Assembly (NCBI RefSeq): GCF_030012985.1
Contig: NZ_CP120233.1
Coordinates: forward strand, 3,075,501-3,139,500
Length of the DNA: 64,000 bases
Origin: Microbulbifer sp. VAAF005
Lineage (GTDB): Bacteria > Pseudomonadota > Gammaproteobacteria > Pseudomonadales > Cellvibrionaceae
Direction of reading: 5' to 3'
The notes beneath the pieces were generated by a model. It was not told the DNA's origin. It was given only the letters and a program-made list of their open reading frames with translations, and did no database searches. Shown one piece after another: positions 28,776 to 38,934 of this stretch. Numbering within the stretch: the stretch's first letter is position 1; each line of letters starts with the position of its first letter. A program made the position numbers and the translations under genes.

Positions 28776-29954
28776 TTAGGGACTCACTAACTCCTCAGGG
28801 GTTTTAGCCAGTACCCTCCCGTCCGTGTAGCGGCTTCCCTTCAGAGTTAGCTGGTAAGACCCTGTGAGTTGCTCGACCAAGCCCTCTAACTCCAATTCCA
28901 TCAATACAGCCATTAAATCACCCGGCTCAATTCCGGTATCCCGCGATAAAAGTTCGATACTTCGAGGCCCACCGGCAAGCGCCCTGATGACTTGTTGCTG
29001 AAGCTCTGGCAGCGGTTTAGCGGGGGGGAGATCAGTAGGTGTGGGGTCTGCCAGTAAACCGCCAAGCTGGCTAGCTACATCTGCGCTGGTTTCAACCAGT
29101 GTCGCACCTTCTTTAATCAGGTGGTGGCAACCCCTGGCCATTGGGTTGTGAATAGAACCTGGGATCGCAAAAACCTCTCGATTCTGCTCCAGCGCCAAAC
29201 GCGCCGTAATCAGAGAACCTGAGCGCATCGCTGCCTCTACCAGTAATACCCCCATTGAAAGGCCACTGATAATCCGGTTCCTCCGAGGAAAATTCTTCGC
29301 CTCAGCACTGCTGCCAAGAGGCAATTCGCTGACCAGGGCGCCGCCTGCAGCGAGAATATCCTCCGCCAGGGGGCGATTGTGTTTGGGATAAATGCGGTCA
29401 ACGCCACTACCCAAAATAGCGATCGTAATGCCCGCAGCCTGTAGCGCCCCCCGATGAGCTGCGGCATCCACGCCCAGGGCCAGCCCGGAAGTAATAGCAA
29501 ATCCGGAACCCGCCAATTCTACGGCGAAGGCCCGAGCATTATCCAAACCTGCCACAGTGGCCCGACGGGCACCCACCATCGCTACCTGAGGCAGCTTCAG
29601 AGCGCTTCTTTCACCACGGATATAGAGCACAGGCGGGGGGCGTGAGGTCTCAGATAACAGGGCGGGATAATCGGGATCGCTGTGACAAACTAGCTGTACC
29701 CCCAGGTCTGCACAGCGGGCCAGCTCACGCTCAACCCAATCAGCGAGCTCACTGGCGGCAGATCGGCTGGAAAATTCCCGCCACTGGATTTGGGCCCGCG
29801 GTGATAATTTTTGCAGAAGAGGTTGAGGAAACTGCTGGAGAGCCTCTTCGGCAGTGGCAAAGTGCTCCAGTAATTGCCAGTAGCGAGCCGGGCCAATTCC
29901 CTCGAGACGCAGCAACGCCATAGTAGCGGTCAATGCATCCATGCAACTTACCAT
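28776..29954 (-). CDS. dprA: DNA-processing protein DprA (natural transformation)
   Basis: Cytosolic protein of 392 residues that binds incoming single-stranded DNA and loads RecA. An N-terminal SAM/HhH-like segment (LLRLEGIGPARYWQLLEHF) is followed by the Rossmann domain with VGARRATVAGLDNA, SGLALGVDAAAHRGAL, LGSGVDRIYPKHN and GSLITARLALEQNREVFAIPG. A C-terminal winged helix (about 310-375, DTGEPGDLM-like) completes the long form. A Met at 29942 is an alternative start. It follows the LysM protein gene on the same strand, a conserved pairing. Confidence 0.95.
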   Translation of the reverse strand: MVSCMDALTATMALLRLEGIGPARYWQLLEHFATAEEALQQFPQPLLQKLSPRAQIQWREFSSRSAASELADWVERELARCADLGVQLVCHSDPDYPALLSETSRPPPVLYIRGERSALKLPQVAMVGARRATVAGLDNARAFAVELAGSGFAITSGLALGVDAAAHRGALQAAGITIAILGSGVDRIYPKHNRPLAEDILAAGGALVSELPLGSSAEAKNFPRRNRIISGLSMGVLLVEAAMRSGSLITARLALEQNREVFAIPGSIHNPMARGCHHLIKEGATLVETSADVASQLGGLLADPTPTDLPPAKPLPELQQQVIRALAGGPRSIELLSRDTGIEPGDLMAVLMELELEGLVEQLTGSYQLTLKGSRYTDGRVLAKTPEELVSP

Positions 29955-30020
29955 TTTCTGTTTTGATAGTTGTGCGGCAGGGCAAACAGCAACACCTGCC
30001 GCGAGATTTTCTGGGATCGC

Positions 30021-31091
30021 TTAGGGGTTGCGCACCATATCCATCACTGCCAGCGGGCGACGAGCGTCCAGTACCAGGGCTAGGCTCATTTTTTCAAAGG
30101 TGCGGAACACCATTAACTCACCAGCGCGGGTATCCGGAAGCTTAACCACATCACCGGCAATACGATCGCGTACCGTTGAACCCGCTTTGTATATCGCCAG
30201 GACATTGCCCGGCAGTAATCCTTCCCGTTCACCAATATTGAGGATTACGACATCAAATTTACCAATTTGGGTAACCCCTTCATCAACCCCTACAATCAGG
30301 CTATCGATAGCGATAGTGGGCGCACTGGGATGAAACAGGGCTTCAATTGAGCGCTCCTCCACCGGCATCAACCGGTCATCGAGGCGAACCTCACGGGCAG
30401 TGCTGCGTACGCCCATAGTCGCAACAGAAAAGTCAGGATTGTTGTCCGGGTCCAGTTGGAGCAAGTCGACAGAACCTACGCCAAGGGCTTGTCGCCCGAG
30501 GACTTCACCCGAAACAGGGTCGGAGTAAACGGGGCCGGGGCGATAAATACCATAAGACGGCAGTGGAGCACCAAAATCACCGCGCGCATAGATGGTATCA
30601 CCCGCTCCCATCAGAATATGGTCATCGGAGCCGGAAACAATGTAAGGGGTACCTTCAAAAGCACCGGGCTCGACAATACGGGTACGGGATAAGAAAGCAT
30701 TAATTGCATCCAGCGGAATCGCCGGAATTGCATCCTCAACTGCCTGGCGGCGGATCGAGGGCGACAGGCGGTTGCCATCAACCCCCGGCGACAGTTGATA
30801 CGCCCGGGGGCCGCGTTGCAGCTGTAGCTGTGGTTGGCCGTCTATATAAACAAGGCGCAGGCTATCTCCTGGATAAATCAGGTGGGGGTTTTCCACCTGT
30901 GGGTTCACTTGCCAAATCTCCGGCCAGTACCAGGGTTGCACCAGAAACTGACTGGAAATATCCCAGAGCGTATCGCCCTTTTGCACCACATAAGCGTCGG
31001 GGTAACTGGGGTTCAGGCGAACCTGATCCTGTGCTTCGACACCAAGGGCAACCGCTAACATCGAGATCGCGGCCAGGATAATTTTTTTCAT
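30021..31091 (-). CDS. Secreted LysM-domain protein
   Basis: Periplasmic or envelope protein of 356 residues from ATG 31091, which has AGGA eight bases ahead. A signal peptide covers about 1-20 (ends GVEA-QDQ). A LysM peptidoglycan-binding domain follows at about 27-75 (YVVQKGDTLWDISSQFL, WPEIWQVNPQVENPHLIYPG). The remaining 270 residues form a large beta-rich domain seen in the LysM protein that precedes dprA in pseudomonads. It diverges from def. A role in cell wall maintenance is inferred from the domain. Confidence 0.9.
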   Translation of the reverse strand: MKKIILAAISMLAVALGVEAQDQVRLNPSYPDAYVVQKGDTLWDISSQFLVQPWYWPEIWQVNPQVENPHLIYPGDSLRLVYIDGQPQLQLQRGPRAYQLSPGVDGNRLSPSIRRQAVEDAIPAIPLDAINAFLSRTRIVEPGAFEGTPYIVSGSDDHILMGAGDTIYARGDFGAPLPSYGIYRPGPVYSDPVSGEVLGRQALGVGSVDLLQLDPDNNPDFSVATMGVRSTAREVRLDDRLMPVEERSIEALFHPSAPTIAIDSLIVGVDEGVTQIGKFDVVILNIGEREGLLPGNVLAIYKAGSTVRDRIAGDVVKLPDTRAGELMVFRTFEKMSLALVLDARRPLAVMDMVRNP

Positions 31092-31274
31092 GGAAGCATT
31101 CCTATGCTCTTTATCGCTATAATTCTCAGCGCCGGGCCACTCCCGTGAAGGGAGCGAGACCGGACCCGGGCGCATAGCGCCAGCAAAAACAGGGGTCCAC
31201 TCGGTAAATTTTGAGCGCGATCATAATGTTATCAGCGCACGTTCAACGAATACTAGAAGTTTGTCACAGGTGTT
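31092..31274. promoter_or_regulatory. Divergent promoter region of the LysM gene and def, with GC-rich fold
   Basis: A 183-bp spacer between divergent genes. At 31129-31173 a GC-rich imperfect stem (GCGCCGGG / CCCGGGCGC) encloses an inner hairpin CTCCC-GTGAA-GGGAG. Promoters for both genes should lie here; I could not pin -35/-10 boxes with confidence. Confidence 0.35.
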
Positions 31275-31781
31275 ATGGCTAAACTCGAGATACTGGAATT
31301 TCCCGATCCGCGCCTGCGCGAGGTCGCTAAACCCGTCGCTGAAGTGACCGACGCCCACCGCCAATTGCTCGACGACATGTTTGAAACCATGTACGCCGCG
31401 CCCGGCATCGGCCTCGCCGCCATCCAAGTCAATGTGCAGGAGCGCATTGTGGTGGTGGATATCTCTGAAGACGGCAATGAACCGCTCGGGTTTATCAACC
31501 CCGAGATCGAAGTGCTGGACCCGGAGATCCACCAGTACGACGAGGGCTGCCTGTCAGTTCCCGGTTTCTACGAAACGGTGGAACGCCCGCGCAAAGTGCG
31601 TGTTAAAGCCCTGGACCGCAATGGCGAACCTTTTGCCCTGGAGGCCGAGGGATTGCTGGCGGTCTGTATCCAACATGAAGTCGATCATTTGGACGGCAAG
31701 CTGTTCGTGGATTACGTCTCGCCACTGAAGCGCAACCGCATCCGCTCCAAGCTGGAAAAATCCCAGCGCCGCCGCGCCTGA
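31275..31781 (+). CDS. def: Peptide deformylase
   Basis: Metalloenzyme of 168 residues that removes the formyl group from nascent protein N termini. The three family motifs are present: [17 protein letters not shown] (Cys metal ligand) and QHEVDHLDG (two His ligands and catalytic Glu). It opens the plus-strand unit def-fmt-rsmB-trkA-trkH, a standard order near the origin in gammaproteobacteria, and pairs functionally with fmt, which adds the formyl group. Confidence 0.97.
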   Translation: MAKLEILEFPDPRLREVAKPVAEVTDAHRQLLDDMFETMYAAPGIGLAAIQVNVQERIVVVDISEDGNEPLGFINPEIEVLDPEIHQYDEGCLSVPGFYETVERPRKVRVKALDRNGEPFALEAEGLLAVCIQHEVDHLDGKLFVDYVSPLKRNRIRSKLEKSQRRRA

Positions 31782-31804
31782 TCTGCGCCAGCCGCAGGAG
31801 CCTG

Positions 31805-31827
31805 GAGCTGCCGCCTTACGGCAGCTC
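31805..31827 (+). terminator. Hairpin between def and fmt without U-tract
   Basis: Perfect 9-bp stem GAGCTGCCG / CGGCAGCTC with a 5-nt loop, about 25 bp before the fmt start. It lacks a U-tract, so it may be an attenuating or mRNA-stabilising structure rather than a terminator. Confidence 0.4.
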
Positions 31828-31851
31828 TCCCCCTTACTTGAGAGCAAGTCA

Positions 31852-32799
31852 GTGAATATTATTTTTGCCGGTACGCCGGACTTTGCCGCTGTGCACCTGC
31901 AAGCGCTGCTCGACAGCGAGCACAATGTCATTGCCGTTTACACCCAACCGGACAGGCCGGCTGGGCGTGGTAAGAAATTGCTCGCCAGCCCGGTGAAACA
32001 GCTGGCACTCTCCCACAATATCCCGGTGTACCAACCCCTGAGCCTGCGCGACGAGACGGCCCAGGCGGAGCTCACTGCCCTTGGAGCGGATATTATGGTG
32101 GTGGTGGCCTACGGCCTGATACTACCGCAGGTGGTGCTGGATACCCCGCGTCTGGGCTGTATCAATGTGCACGCCTCTTTGTTGCCGCGCTGGCGCGGTG
32201 CGGCACCGATCCAACGCGCGGTGGAAGCGGGTGACAGCGAGAGCGGTGTCGCCATTATGCAAATGGAGGCGGGCCTAGATACCGGCCCAGTTTTGGTGGA
32301 AAGCCGCTGCGCGATTACTGAGTCCGATACCGGTGGCAGCTTGCACGACAAGCTGGCGGAACTCGGCGGCCCATCCCTCCTCCAGGCCTTGGCTCTACTG
32401 GAAAGTGGCAGTGCCAACCCTCAGGTACAAGACGATACCCAGGCTAACTACGCCAACAAAATTACCAAGAAAGAGGCGCAGATCGACTGGCAGCGCCCCG
32501 CTGCTGAACTGCATCGATTGATACGCGCTTTTAACCCCTTCCCGGTGTGCTGGAGCACTTATCAGGACAAGAAGGGCGAGCAGCGCCTGCGTATCTATAG
32601 CGCCGCCATCGAACAGGGCTGCCACAGTGATCAGCCCGGTACCATTCTCTCCAGTGACGACGAAGGTATTTTAGTGGCCTGCGGCCGCGAGGCCCTACGC
32701 CTCCAATTAATACAGCTACCGGGTAAAAAAGCGCTTCCCGCAGCAGAAATTTTGAAAGGCTACCGGGAGCAGTTCGCCCCGGGTACCAAACTGGGATAA
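31852..32799 (+). CDS. fmt: Methionyl-tRNA formyltransferase
   Basis: Enzyme of 315 residues that formylates initiator Met-tRNA using 10-formyltetrahydrofolate. Motifs are [12 protein letters not shown], the lysine-rich loop [11 protein letters not shown], the catalytic segment [16 protein letters not shown] and [11 protein letters not shown]. The C-terminal tRNA-binding OB domain follows from about residue 205. It starts with GTG 31852 and ends two bases before rsmB. Confidence 0.97.
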   Translation: MNIIFAGTPDFAAVHLQALLDSEHNVIAVYTQPDRPAGRGKKLLASPVKQLALSHNIPVYQPLSLRDETAQAELTALGADIMVVVAYGLILPQVVLDTPRLGCINVHASLLPRWRGAAPIQRAVEAGDSESGVAIMQMEAGLDTGPVLVESRCAITESDTGGSLHDKLAELGGPSLLQALALLESGSANPQVQDDTQANYANKITKKEAQIDWQRPAAELHRLIRAFNPFPVCWSTYQDKKGEQRLRIYSAAIEQGCHSDQPGTILSSDDEGILVACGREALRLQLIQLPGKKALPAAEILKGYREQFAPGTKLG

Positions 32800-32801
32800 T
32801 T

Positions 32802-34109
32802 ATGAGCAGAGATGTACGCGCCGAGGCCGCCCGAGTTATTGCCTCACTGCTGGAAGAACGTGGCTCGTTGGCAAGACTTCTGCCTGCCGCCGAGGACAAA
32901 GTCGAGGAGCGCGATCGCCCCCTGTTGCGGGAGCTCTGTTACGGCAGTGCCCGCACGGCACCGCGCCTGCAATTGATCGCCGCCAAGTTACTGCGTAAAA
33001 AAGTCTCGGATATTGAGGTCAATGCACTGATCCTGCTGGGCATCTACCAGCTCGAGTACACTCGCATCCCCGATCACGCCGCCATATCTGCAACCGTCAA
33101 TGCCGCGCGCAGCCTCGGTCTGGACAGAGCGACCGGGCTGATCAACGGGGTGCTGCGCAACGCCCTGCGCAACAGTGAGCAGCTTCAGCGCAAGCTGTCC
33201 GGCAATCCACAGTTCAGCTCTATGCACCCGGCCTGGTTACAGCAGCAGATTAAAGCCGCCTGGCCTGAGAAGGCGTCAGACATCTTCCGCGCCAACAATG
33301 CCAACCCACCCATGACCTTGCGGGTAAATACTGCCAAGATCTCGCGCGAGGACTATTTACAACAGCTCGATGAAACCGGCCTCTCCGCCGAGCCCTGTAC
33401 TATTTCCCCGGTCGGTATCACCCTGGTTGAGCCGGTTTCAGTCACAGTGCTACCGGGCTTTGCCGAGGGCTTGGTCAGTGTTCAGGATGAGTCCGCACAA
33501 TTAGCGGCGCTGCTGTTACAGCCGCAGGAAAATGCCCGGGTGTTGGACGCGTGTGCGGCACCTGGAGGCAAGAGTTGCCACTTATTGGAGCAGGAATCCA
33601 GCATTCAGTTGAGCGCGTTGGATATTGAGGAGGACCGCCTGGTGCGGGTCGAGGAAAACCTCGAGCGCAACGGGCAGAGTGCCGAGCTTATCTGTGCCGA
33701 TGCCACGTCTCCGAATGAGTGGTGGGACGGGCAGCAATACGACCAGATACTACTGGACGCACCCTGTTCGGCAACCGGGGTAATTCGCCGCAACCCGGAT
33801 ATCAAACTATTGCGCCGGGAAGCAGACATTACCGAGTTAGTGGCTTTGCAGGGCAAGATCCTGCGCGCTCTTTGGCCCCTGGTTAAACCGGGCGGGCAGT
33901 TGCTTTACGCCACCTGTTCCAGCCTACCGACGGAAAACAGCGAAGTCGTCGCAGCGTTCATTGCGGAGACAGAGGATGCGAGCGACAATACCCCTGAACT
34001 GCTAAACGATAAGCCCTGGGGCGAGAAACAAGTTGCCGGTATGCAGCTTCTACCCCAAACCGGCGGCGGTGACGGTTTCTACTACGCTCTGCTGAGCAAA
34101 GCTGAATAA
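32802..34109 (+). CDS. rsmB: 16S rRNA m5C967 methyltransferase RsmB
   Basis: SAM-dependent RNA cytosine methyltransferase of 435 residues. An N-terminal NusB-like RNA-binding domain (about 1-140) precedes the methyltransferase domain with DACAAPGGKSCHLLE, DAPCSATGVIRRNPDIK and the second catalytic Cys in LLYATCSSLPTENS. It follows fmt by two bases, so it is co-translated, and is followed 30 bp later by trkA. Confidence 0.97.
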   Translation: MSRDVRAEAARVIASLLEERGSLARLLPAAEDKVEERDRPLLRELCYGSARTAPRLQLIAAKLLRKKVSDIEVNALILLGIYQLEYTRIPDHAAISATVNAARSLGLDRATGLINGVLRNALRNSEQLQRKLSGNPQFSSMHPAWLQQQIKAAWPEKASDIFRANNANPPMTLRVNTAKISREDYLQQLDETGLSAEPCTISPVGITLVEPVSVTVLPGFAEGLVSVQDESAQLAALLLQPQENARVLDACAAPGGKSCHLLEQESSIQLSALDIEEDRLVRVEENLERNGQSAELICADATSPNEWWDGQQYDQILLDAPCSATGVIRRNPDIKLLRREADITELVALQGKILRALWPLVKPGGQLLYATCSSLPTENSEVVAAFIAETEDASDNTPELLNDKPWGEKQVAGMQLLPQTGGGDGFYYALLSKAE

Positions 34110-34139
34110 CGACGTCGCTAGTCGCGAGTCTCATCCGAT

Positions 34140-35525
34140 ATGAAAATTGTCATTCTCGGCGCCGGCCAGGTGGGCGGCTCTCTGGCGGAGGCCCTGGCCT
34201 CCGAGCGCAATGATATTGTCCTGGTGGACAGCGACGAGAAAACCCTGCGCGAACTGCGCGACCGCATCGATATCGGCGTGGTACTGGGCCACGCCTCTCA
34301 CCCGGATATTCTGATGGAAGCCGGGATTGAGGATGCGGATATCCTGGTTGCAGTCACCAATAACGATGAGACCAATATGGCGGCCTGCCAGATTGCGCAC
34401 TCTCTGTTTCGCGTCCCCACCAAAATCGCCCGGGTACGGGCCTCCTCCTACCTGCAATACCCGGAATTATTCGATACCCAGGCCATCCCTATCGATGTAC
34501 TGATCAGCCCGGAGCAACTGGTTTCAGAGTATATCTCCCGCCTGATGGAACATCCCGGAGCCTTGCAGGTATTGGATTTTGCCGGTGGTCGCGTACAGCT
34601 GGTAACGGTTTTAGCCGTTCAGGGCGGGCCTCTGGTTGGGCACCAACTGCGCTATTTGCGCGAGCATATGCCCAAGGTAGATACCCGGGTTGCTGCGATT
34701 TATCGCCGCAACCGGCCAATTATTCCCCAGGGTGATACGGTGATTGAAGCCGGCGATGAAGTGTTCTTTATTGCCGCGCGAGCAGATATTCGTGCGGTAA
34801 TGAGCGAACTGCGTCGATTGGAACACGGTTATAAACGAGTGGTGATCGCCGGCGGTGGCAATATTGGTTTGCGCTTGGCCACCCGGCTGGAGAATCGCTA
34901 TTCGGTAAAAATTATTGAGCAGAGCCACGAGCGCTGTGTATTTTTATCCGAGGAGCTGTCCCACACCATTATCCTGCACGGCAGCGCCTCCGATCAGGAG
35001 CTGCTGTTGGAAGAGAGCATCGAAGATACCGATGTTTTTCTTGCCCTTACCAATGACGACGAGGCTAATATCATGTCGTCACTATTGGCCAAACGTCTGG
35101 GCGCACGCAAAGTGATGACCCTGATCAATAACCGCGCTTATGTGGACCTGGTACAGGGCGGTGAAATCGATATTGCCATCTCACCGCAGCAAAATACGAT
35201 TGGCAGCCTGCTCACCCATGTGCGCCGAGGAGATATGGTCAACGTCCACTCCCTGCGTCGAGGTGCAGCTGAAGCCATTGAGGTTATCGCCCACGGTGAC
35301 GAGCGCACCTCCAAGGTGGTGGGGCGCAAGATCGAAGATATCGACTTGCCCGAGGGCGCCTCGATTGGCGCCATTGTACGGGAAACGGAAAATGGCAGCG
35401 AAGTTTTGATGGCACACGATGATGTCATTGTGCAAAGCGATGACCACGTGATTGTCTTCCTTATCGACCGCCGCCAGACCCGCCATGTAGAACAACTGTT
35501 CCAAGTTGGTTTTGGCTTTTTCTGA
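34140..35525 (+). CDS. trkA: Trk potassium uptake peripheral protein TrkA
   Basis: Cytoplasmic NAD(H)-binding regulator of the Trk K+ channel, 461 residues, made of two tandem RCK units. The first Rossmann motif is [15 protein letters not shown] with acidic end VDSDE; the second is [16 protein letters not shown]. Each is followed by a TrkA-C domain (about 135-215 and 365-455). It lies just upstream of its membrane partner trkH. Confidence 0.97.
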   Translation: MKIVILGAGQVGGSLAEALASERNDIVLVDSDEKTLRELRDRIDIGVVLGHASHPDILMEAGIEDADILVAVTNNDETNMAACQIAHSLFRVPTKIARVRASSYLQYPELFDTQAIPIDVLISPEQLVSEYISRLMEHPGALQVLDFAGGRVQLVTVLAVQGGPLVGHQLRYLREHMPKVDTRVAAIYRRNRPIIPQGDTVIEAGDEVFFIAARADIRAVMSELRRLEHGYKRVVIAGGGNIGLRLATRLENRYSVKIIEQSHERCVFLSEELSHTIILHGSASDQELLLEESIEDTDVFLALTNDDEANIMSSLLAKRLGARKVMTLINNRAYVDLVQGGEIDIAISPQQNTIGSLLTHVRRGDMVNVHSLRRGAAEAIEVIAHGDERTSKVVGRKIEDIDLPEGASIGAIVRETENGSEVLMAHDDVIVQSDDHVIVFLIDRRQTRHVEQLFQVGFGFF

Positions 35526-35611
35526 GCAAATAATATTTTCGTTTTCCGGCGATAACGGTCTCCGCCGTCCAGATAACATTGCAACAAATAACGATAGGCT
35601 GATAGGCGCCA

Positions 35612-37063
35612 ATGCGAATTGCGGTAATTGCGCGAGTTTTTGGAATTCTCTTGACGGTGTTCAGCCTGACTCTGCTGCCGCCGATTGGCGTATCCCTTTG
35701 GTATGAAGATGGTACTCACAGCGCATTTGTCGCAGCTTTCGTCATCACTCTGATCACCGGCCTGTTCATGTGGCTGCCAGTGCACGATTTGCGCGAAGAC
35801 CTGCGCACCCGGGACGGATTCGTGGTGACATCTTTGTTCTGGCTGGTACTGGGCAGCTTCGGTGCCCTACCCTTTATTATCAGCCCACAGCCTGATTTGA
35901 GTATCACCGACTCTATTTTTGAATCCATCTCGGGGCTAACAACCACCGGCGCCACGGTGATTACCGGGTTGGACTCACTGCCTCCTGCCATTCTCTACTA
36001 CCGCCAGCAGTTGCAGTGGTTTGGCGGTATCGGCGTAATTGTTATCGCCCTGGCCATCCTGCCGATGCTGGGTATCGGTGGTATGCAGCTGTATAAGGCA
36101 GAAATTCCCGGCCCGGTAAAAGATACCAAATTGACTCCACGTATTGCCGAGACAGCACGGGCACTAATTGTTATTTATGTGATTCTAACAATCCTCTGCG
36201 GCATCGGCTACTGGTGGGCCGGCATGACGGTATTCGACGCCGTTGGCCATGCGTTTTCCACTGTGGCCAATGGAGGCTTCTCCACCCACGATGCCAGTAT
36301 GGGGTTCTACGCCCACAACCGCGCGATCATGATTATTTGTATCGTGTTTATGTTTACTGCTGCCATTAACTTCGGTCTGCATTTCTTCGCATTTCGCAAC
36401 AGGACCCTCAGCCACTATTGGCGCGACTCAGAATTCCGCTTCTACGTTATGCTGATTCTCGGTGCCGGCCTGTTGATCAGCTGTTACCTGTGGATATTGA
36501 ATATCTTCTCCCCCGGTAACAGCCTGCTACACGGTTTCTTCCAGGTGGTCTCGATCAGCACCACTGCCGGCTTCGCCTCGGAAAATTTCTCAGCCTGGCC
36601 AGTATTCTTACCCTACGTCCTCTTGCTGTTAGGTATTCTCGGTGCCTGCGCCGGCTCAACCTCGGGGGGCATTAAGGCGGTGCGCGGTATGCTGATTATG
36701 AAGTCCGGTATGCGCGAGCTGAATCGCCTGGTACATCCCAATGCGGTTATCCCTATCAAGATCAATCGCAAAATTGTCCCCGATCGAGTTACCGACGCAG
36801 TGTGGGGCTTCTTTGCGGTCTATGTTTCATCCTTTTTTATCCTCGCCATTATCGTCATCGCCACCGGTGAAGACTTTGTCACCTCCGTTACTACAGTAGC
36901 CTCCTGTCTGAGTAATATCGGACCCGCCCTCGGCGAAGCCGCTGCCCACTATGGCGCGGTTAATGAAGTCGCCAAATGGTTTCTTATCCTGGCGATGCTG
37001 ATGGGACGCCTGGAAATATTTACCCTGCTAGTACTACTTACCCCGGCTTTTTGGCGCCACTAA
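35612..37063 (+). CDS. trkH: Trk potassium uptake membrane protein TrkH
   Basis: Ion-conducting K+ transporter subunit of 483 residues. The four pore-loop filters of the SKT family are visible in order: SGLTTTGATV, ANGGFSTHD, SISTTAGFAS and CLSNIGPALG, between paired membrane spans. It works with TrkA encoded directly upstream. A strong terminator follows. Confidence 0.97.
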   Translation: MRIAVIARVFGILLTVFSLTLLPPIGVSLWYEDGTHSAFVAAFVITLITGLFMWLPVHDLREDLRTRDGFVVTSLFWLVLGSFGALPFIISPQPDLSITDSIFESISGLTTTGATVITGLDSLPPAILYYRQQLQWFGGIGVIVIALAILPMLGIGGMQLYKAEIPGPVKDTKLTPRIAETARALIVIYVILTILCGIGYWWAGMTVFDAVGHAFSTVANGGFSTHDASMGFYAHNRAIMIICIVFMFTAAINFGLHFFAFRNRTLSHYWRDSEFRFYVMLILGAGLLISCYLWILNIFSPGNSLLHGFFQVVSISTTAGFASENFSAWPVFLPYVLLLLGILGACAGSTSGGIKAVRGMLIMKSGMRELNRLVHPNAVIPIKINRKIVPDRVTDAVWGFFAVYVSSFFILAIIVIATGEDFVTSVTTVASCLSNIGPALGEAAAHYGAVNEVAKWFLILAMLMGRLEIFTLLVLLTPAFWRH

Positions 37064-37080
37064 CGACACAAGATGTCATG

Positions 37081-37108
37081 GCCACGCTAACGCGTGGCAA
37101 TATTTTTT
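37081..37108 (+). terminator. Rho-independent terminator after trkH
   Basis: Perfect 7-bp GC-rich stem GCCACGC / GCGTGGC with a TAAC loop, followed by AATATTTTTT. It ends the def-to-trkH unit. Confidence 0.85.
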
Positions 37109-37160
37109 AATTTCTGCCACAGTTGCTGTTTACAGGAAGTAACTAATAAAAACAGGCTGT

Positions 37161-38192
37161 ATGAGCAGAGATACTAGTGCGCTGCTCGGTCAACTCAAAA
37201 TTGATCGGGAAACAGCGCCCGAACCCAGTTCCCCATCGCGCAAAGTTATATTGGCGGCATCTGTCGGCCTAGTTACTGGCATAGTTATAGGCCTTGCCGG
37301 CGCTTCTCTATTTGCAGAAGACAGTACACCAGTGCTCCCCCAAAGTAGCGAACCTCAAGCCAAGACTCTCAGCTTGATTCCCAGGGAGGAAAAATTTCAC
37401 GAGACCATTCTTAATGCTTCCGGCTATATCACACCGAGGCGCATGGCTACGGTCTCTGCTGAAGTAATGGGCCTGATCAGTAGTGTGGATGTCGAAGAGG
37501 GAATGCAGGTCGAGGAGGGACAGGTTCTGGCCCGCTTGGATGATGCCAAAGCGCGGGTCGCGCTGGATTTTGCCCAGGCACAAATTCAAGTGCTTCAAGC
37601 CAAGGAAGCGAGTATTCACGCGAAGTTAAAAGAGGCTGAACGCCAATATCGGCGTTTTGCCGGACTTCGAGACAAAAATTATTCCAGCAAAGCGCAGCTC
37701 ACCCAAAGTGAATCCTCGGTAGAGGGGTTACGGGCAGACTTAAAAAGTGCCCGCGCCAATATTCAAGTCGCCATTCTTGAAGCTGAGAGGCAGCGCGAAC
37801 GCCTGGCAGATCATATTATCCGCGCGCCTTTTGCCGGCGTAGTCACGACAAAAAATGCACAACCTGGCGAGATAGTTGCCCCCAGCTCTGCCGGCGGAGG
37901 TTTTACCCGCACTGGAATCTGTACCATCGTGGATATGAATTCACTCGAAATCGAAGTGGATGTGAACGAAGCCTTTATCGGCCGAGTTGCCAAGGGACAG
38001 AAAGTTAACGCCAACCTGGATGCCTATCCGAACTGGGACATCCCAGCTACCGTTATCGCCATCATTCCAACGGCCGATCGAGCCAAGGCGACTGTCCGGG
38101 TACGAATCGCTATCGATGACAAAGATGCCCGAATCCTGCCGGATATGGGCGTTAAAGTGGGCTTCCTCGCAGGCGAGGCCGCAGCTCCCTAG
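37161..38192 (+). CDS. Membrane fusion protein (HlyD/MacA-like) of an ABC exporter
   Basis: Periplasmic adaptor of 343 residues linking an inner membrane ABC transporter to an outer membrane channel. One N-terminal membrane anchor (about 32-52) is followed by a lipoyl-like half motif (GLISSVDVEEGMQVEEGQVLARLD), a coiled-coil hairpin (about 130-215), the second lipoyl half (IIRAPFAGVVTTKNAQPGE) and a beta-barrel (VDVNEAFIGRVAKGQ). It opens a four-gene operon. No outer membrane channel gene is nearby, so a shared TolC is likely. Confidence 0.9.
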   Translation: MSRDTSALLGQLKIDRETAPEPSSPSRKVILAASVGLVTGIVIGLAGASLFAEDSTPVLPQSSEPQAKTLSLIPREEKFHETILNASGYITPRRMATVSAEVMGLISSVDVEEGMQVEEGQVLARLDDAKARVALDFAQAQIQVLQAKEASIHAKLKEAERQYRRFAGLRDKNYSSKAQLTQSESSVEGLRADLKSARANIQVAILEAERQRERLADHIIRAPFAGVVTTKNAQPGEIVAPSSAGGGFTRTGICTIVDMNSLEIEVDVNEAFIGRVAKGQKVNANLDAYPNWDIPATVIAIIPTADRAKATVRVRIAIDDKDARILPDMGVKVGFLAGEAAAP

Positions 38193-38238
38193 CAAACACC
38201 AATAAAAACACAACAGTATTTATAAGAGGGAATTTGAG

Positions 38239-38934
38239 ATGTCAGAGGAAGTGTTGTTTCAGCTGAAGGATGTCAGCAAAAGTTTTACCAAGGGCAAAGA
38301 GACCATTTCCATTTTTGAATCCCTGAATATGGAAATTGATCGCGGTGATTTCGTTGCCATTATGGGGCCTTCGGGCTCCGGTAAAACAACGCTGTTAAAT
38401 ATGTTGGGCGGCGTCGATCAACCCAGCGGTGGAGAGATATGGTTTGACAGCGAGCGCATTGACTCCCTCAATGAAGGCGCCCTAACCCGCTGGCGAGCGA
38501 GAAATATTGGTTTCATTTTCCAATTTTACAATTTAATGCCGATGCTCAATGCCCAGCGCAATGTAGAGCTGCCGCTACTGCTGACAAATCTCTCCAAATC
38601 ACAACGCCGCCACAATGTGGAAACCGCACTGGCCCTGGTGGGATTAAGTGATCGGGCAAAACATATGCCCAGTGAAATGTCCGGCGGGCAACAACAGCGT
38701 GTTGCCATCGCTCGCGCGATCGTTTCCGATCCAAAACTGATTCTGTGTGATGAGCCCACTGGCGACCTGGATCGGGCCACAGCAGATGAAATACTGGAAA
38801 TGCTGCAATTGTTAAACCGCGATCACGGCAAAACCATCGTGATGGTTACCCATGATCCCGCGGCTGCAAGATACGCCAAGCGCACCCTGCATCTGGATAA
38901 AGGACAATTTGTGCAGAGGGAAATAGTGGCATGA
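38239..38934 (+). CDS. ABC exporter ATP-binding protein (MacB/LolD type)
   Basis: ATPase of 231 residues. Walker A is [12 protein letters not shown], the Q loop [10 protein letters not shown], the signature [14 protein letters not shown], Walker [13 protein letters not shown] and the H loop MVTHDPAAA. The [10 protein letters not shown] stretch is typical of the LolD/MacB group that works with FtsX-fold permeases. A GAGGG site precedes the ATG. Its end overlaps the next gene by four bases. Confidence 0.94.
   Translation: MSEEVLFQLKDVSKSFTKGKETISIFESLNMEIDRGDFVAIMGPSGSGKTTLLNMLGGVDQPSGGEIWFDSERIDSLNEGALTRWRARNIGFIFQFYNLMPMLNAQRNVELPLLLTNLSKSQRRHNVETALALVGLSDRAKHMPSEMSGGQQQRVAIARAIVSDPKLILCDEPTGDLDRATADEILEMLQLLNRDHGKTIVMVTHDPAAARYAKRTLHLDKGQFVQREIVA

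Noticed and set aside
31129..31173. GC-rich nested stem between the LysM gene and def considered as a structured RNA
   Set aside because: Pairing is imperfect and no known element matches; kept only as a note on the promoter region.
35138..35785. Long minus-strand frame opposite trkA/trkH
   Set aside because: Antisense to two clear genes; long shadow frames are expected in GC-rich coding DNA.
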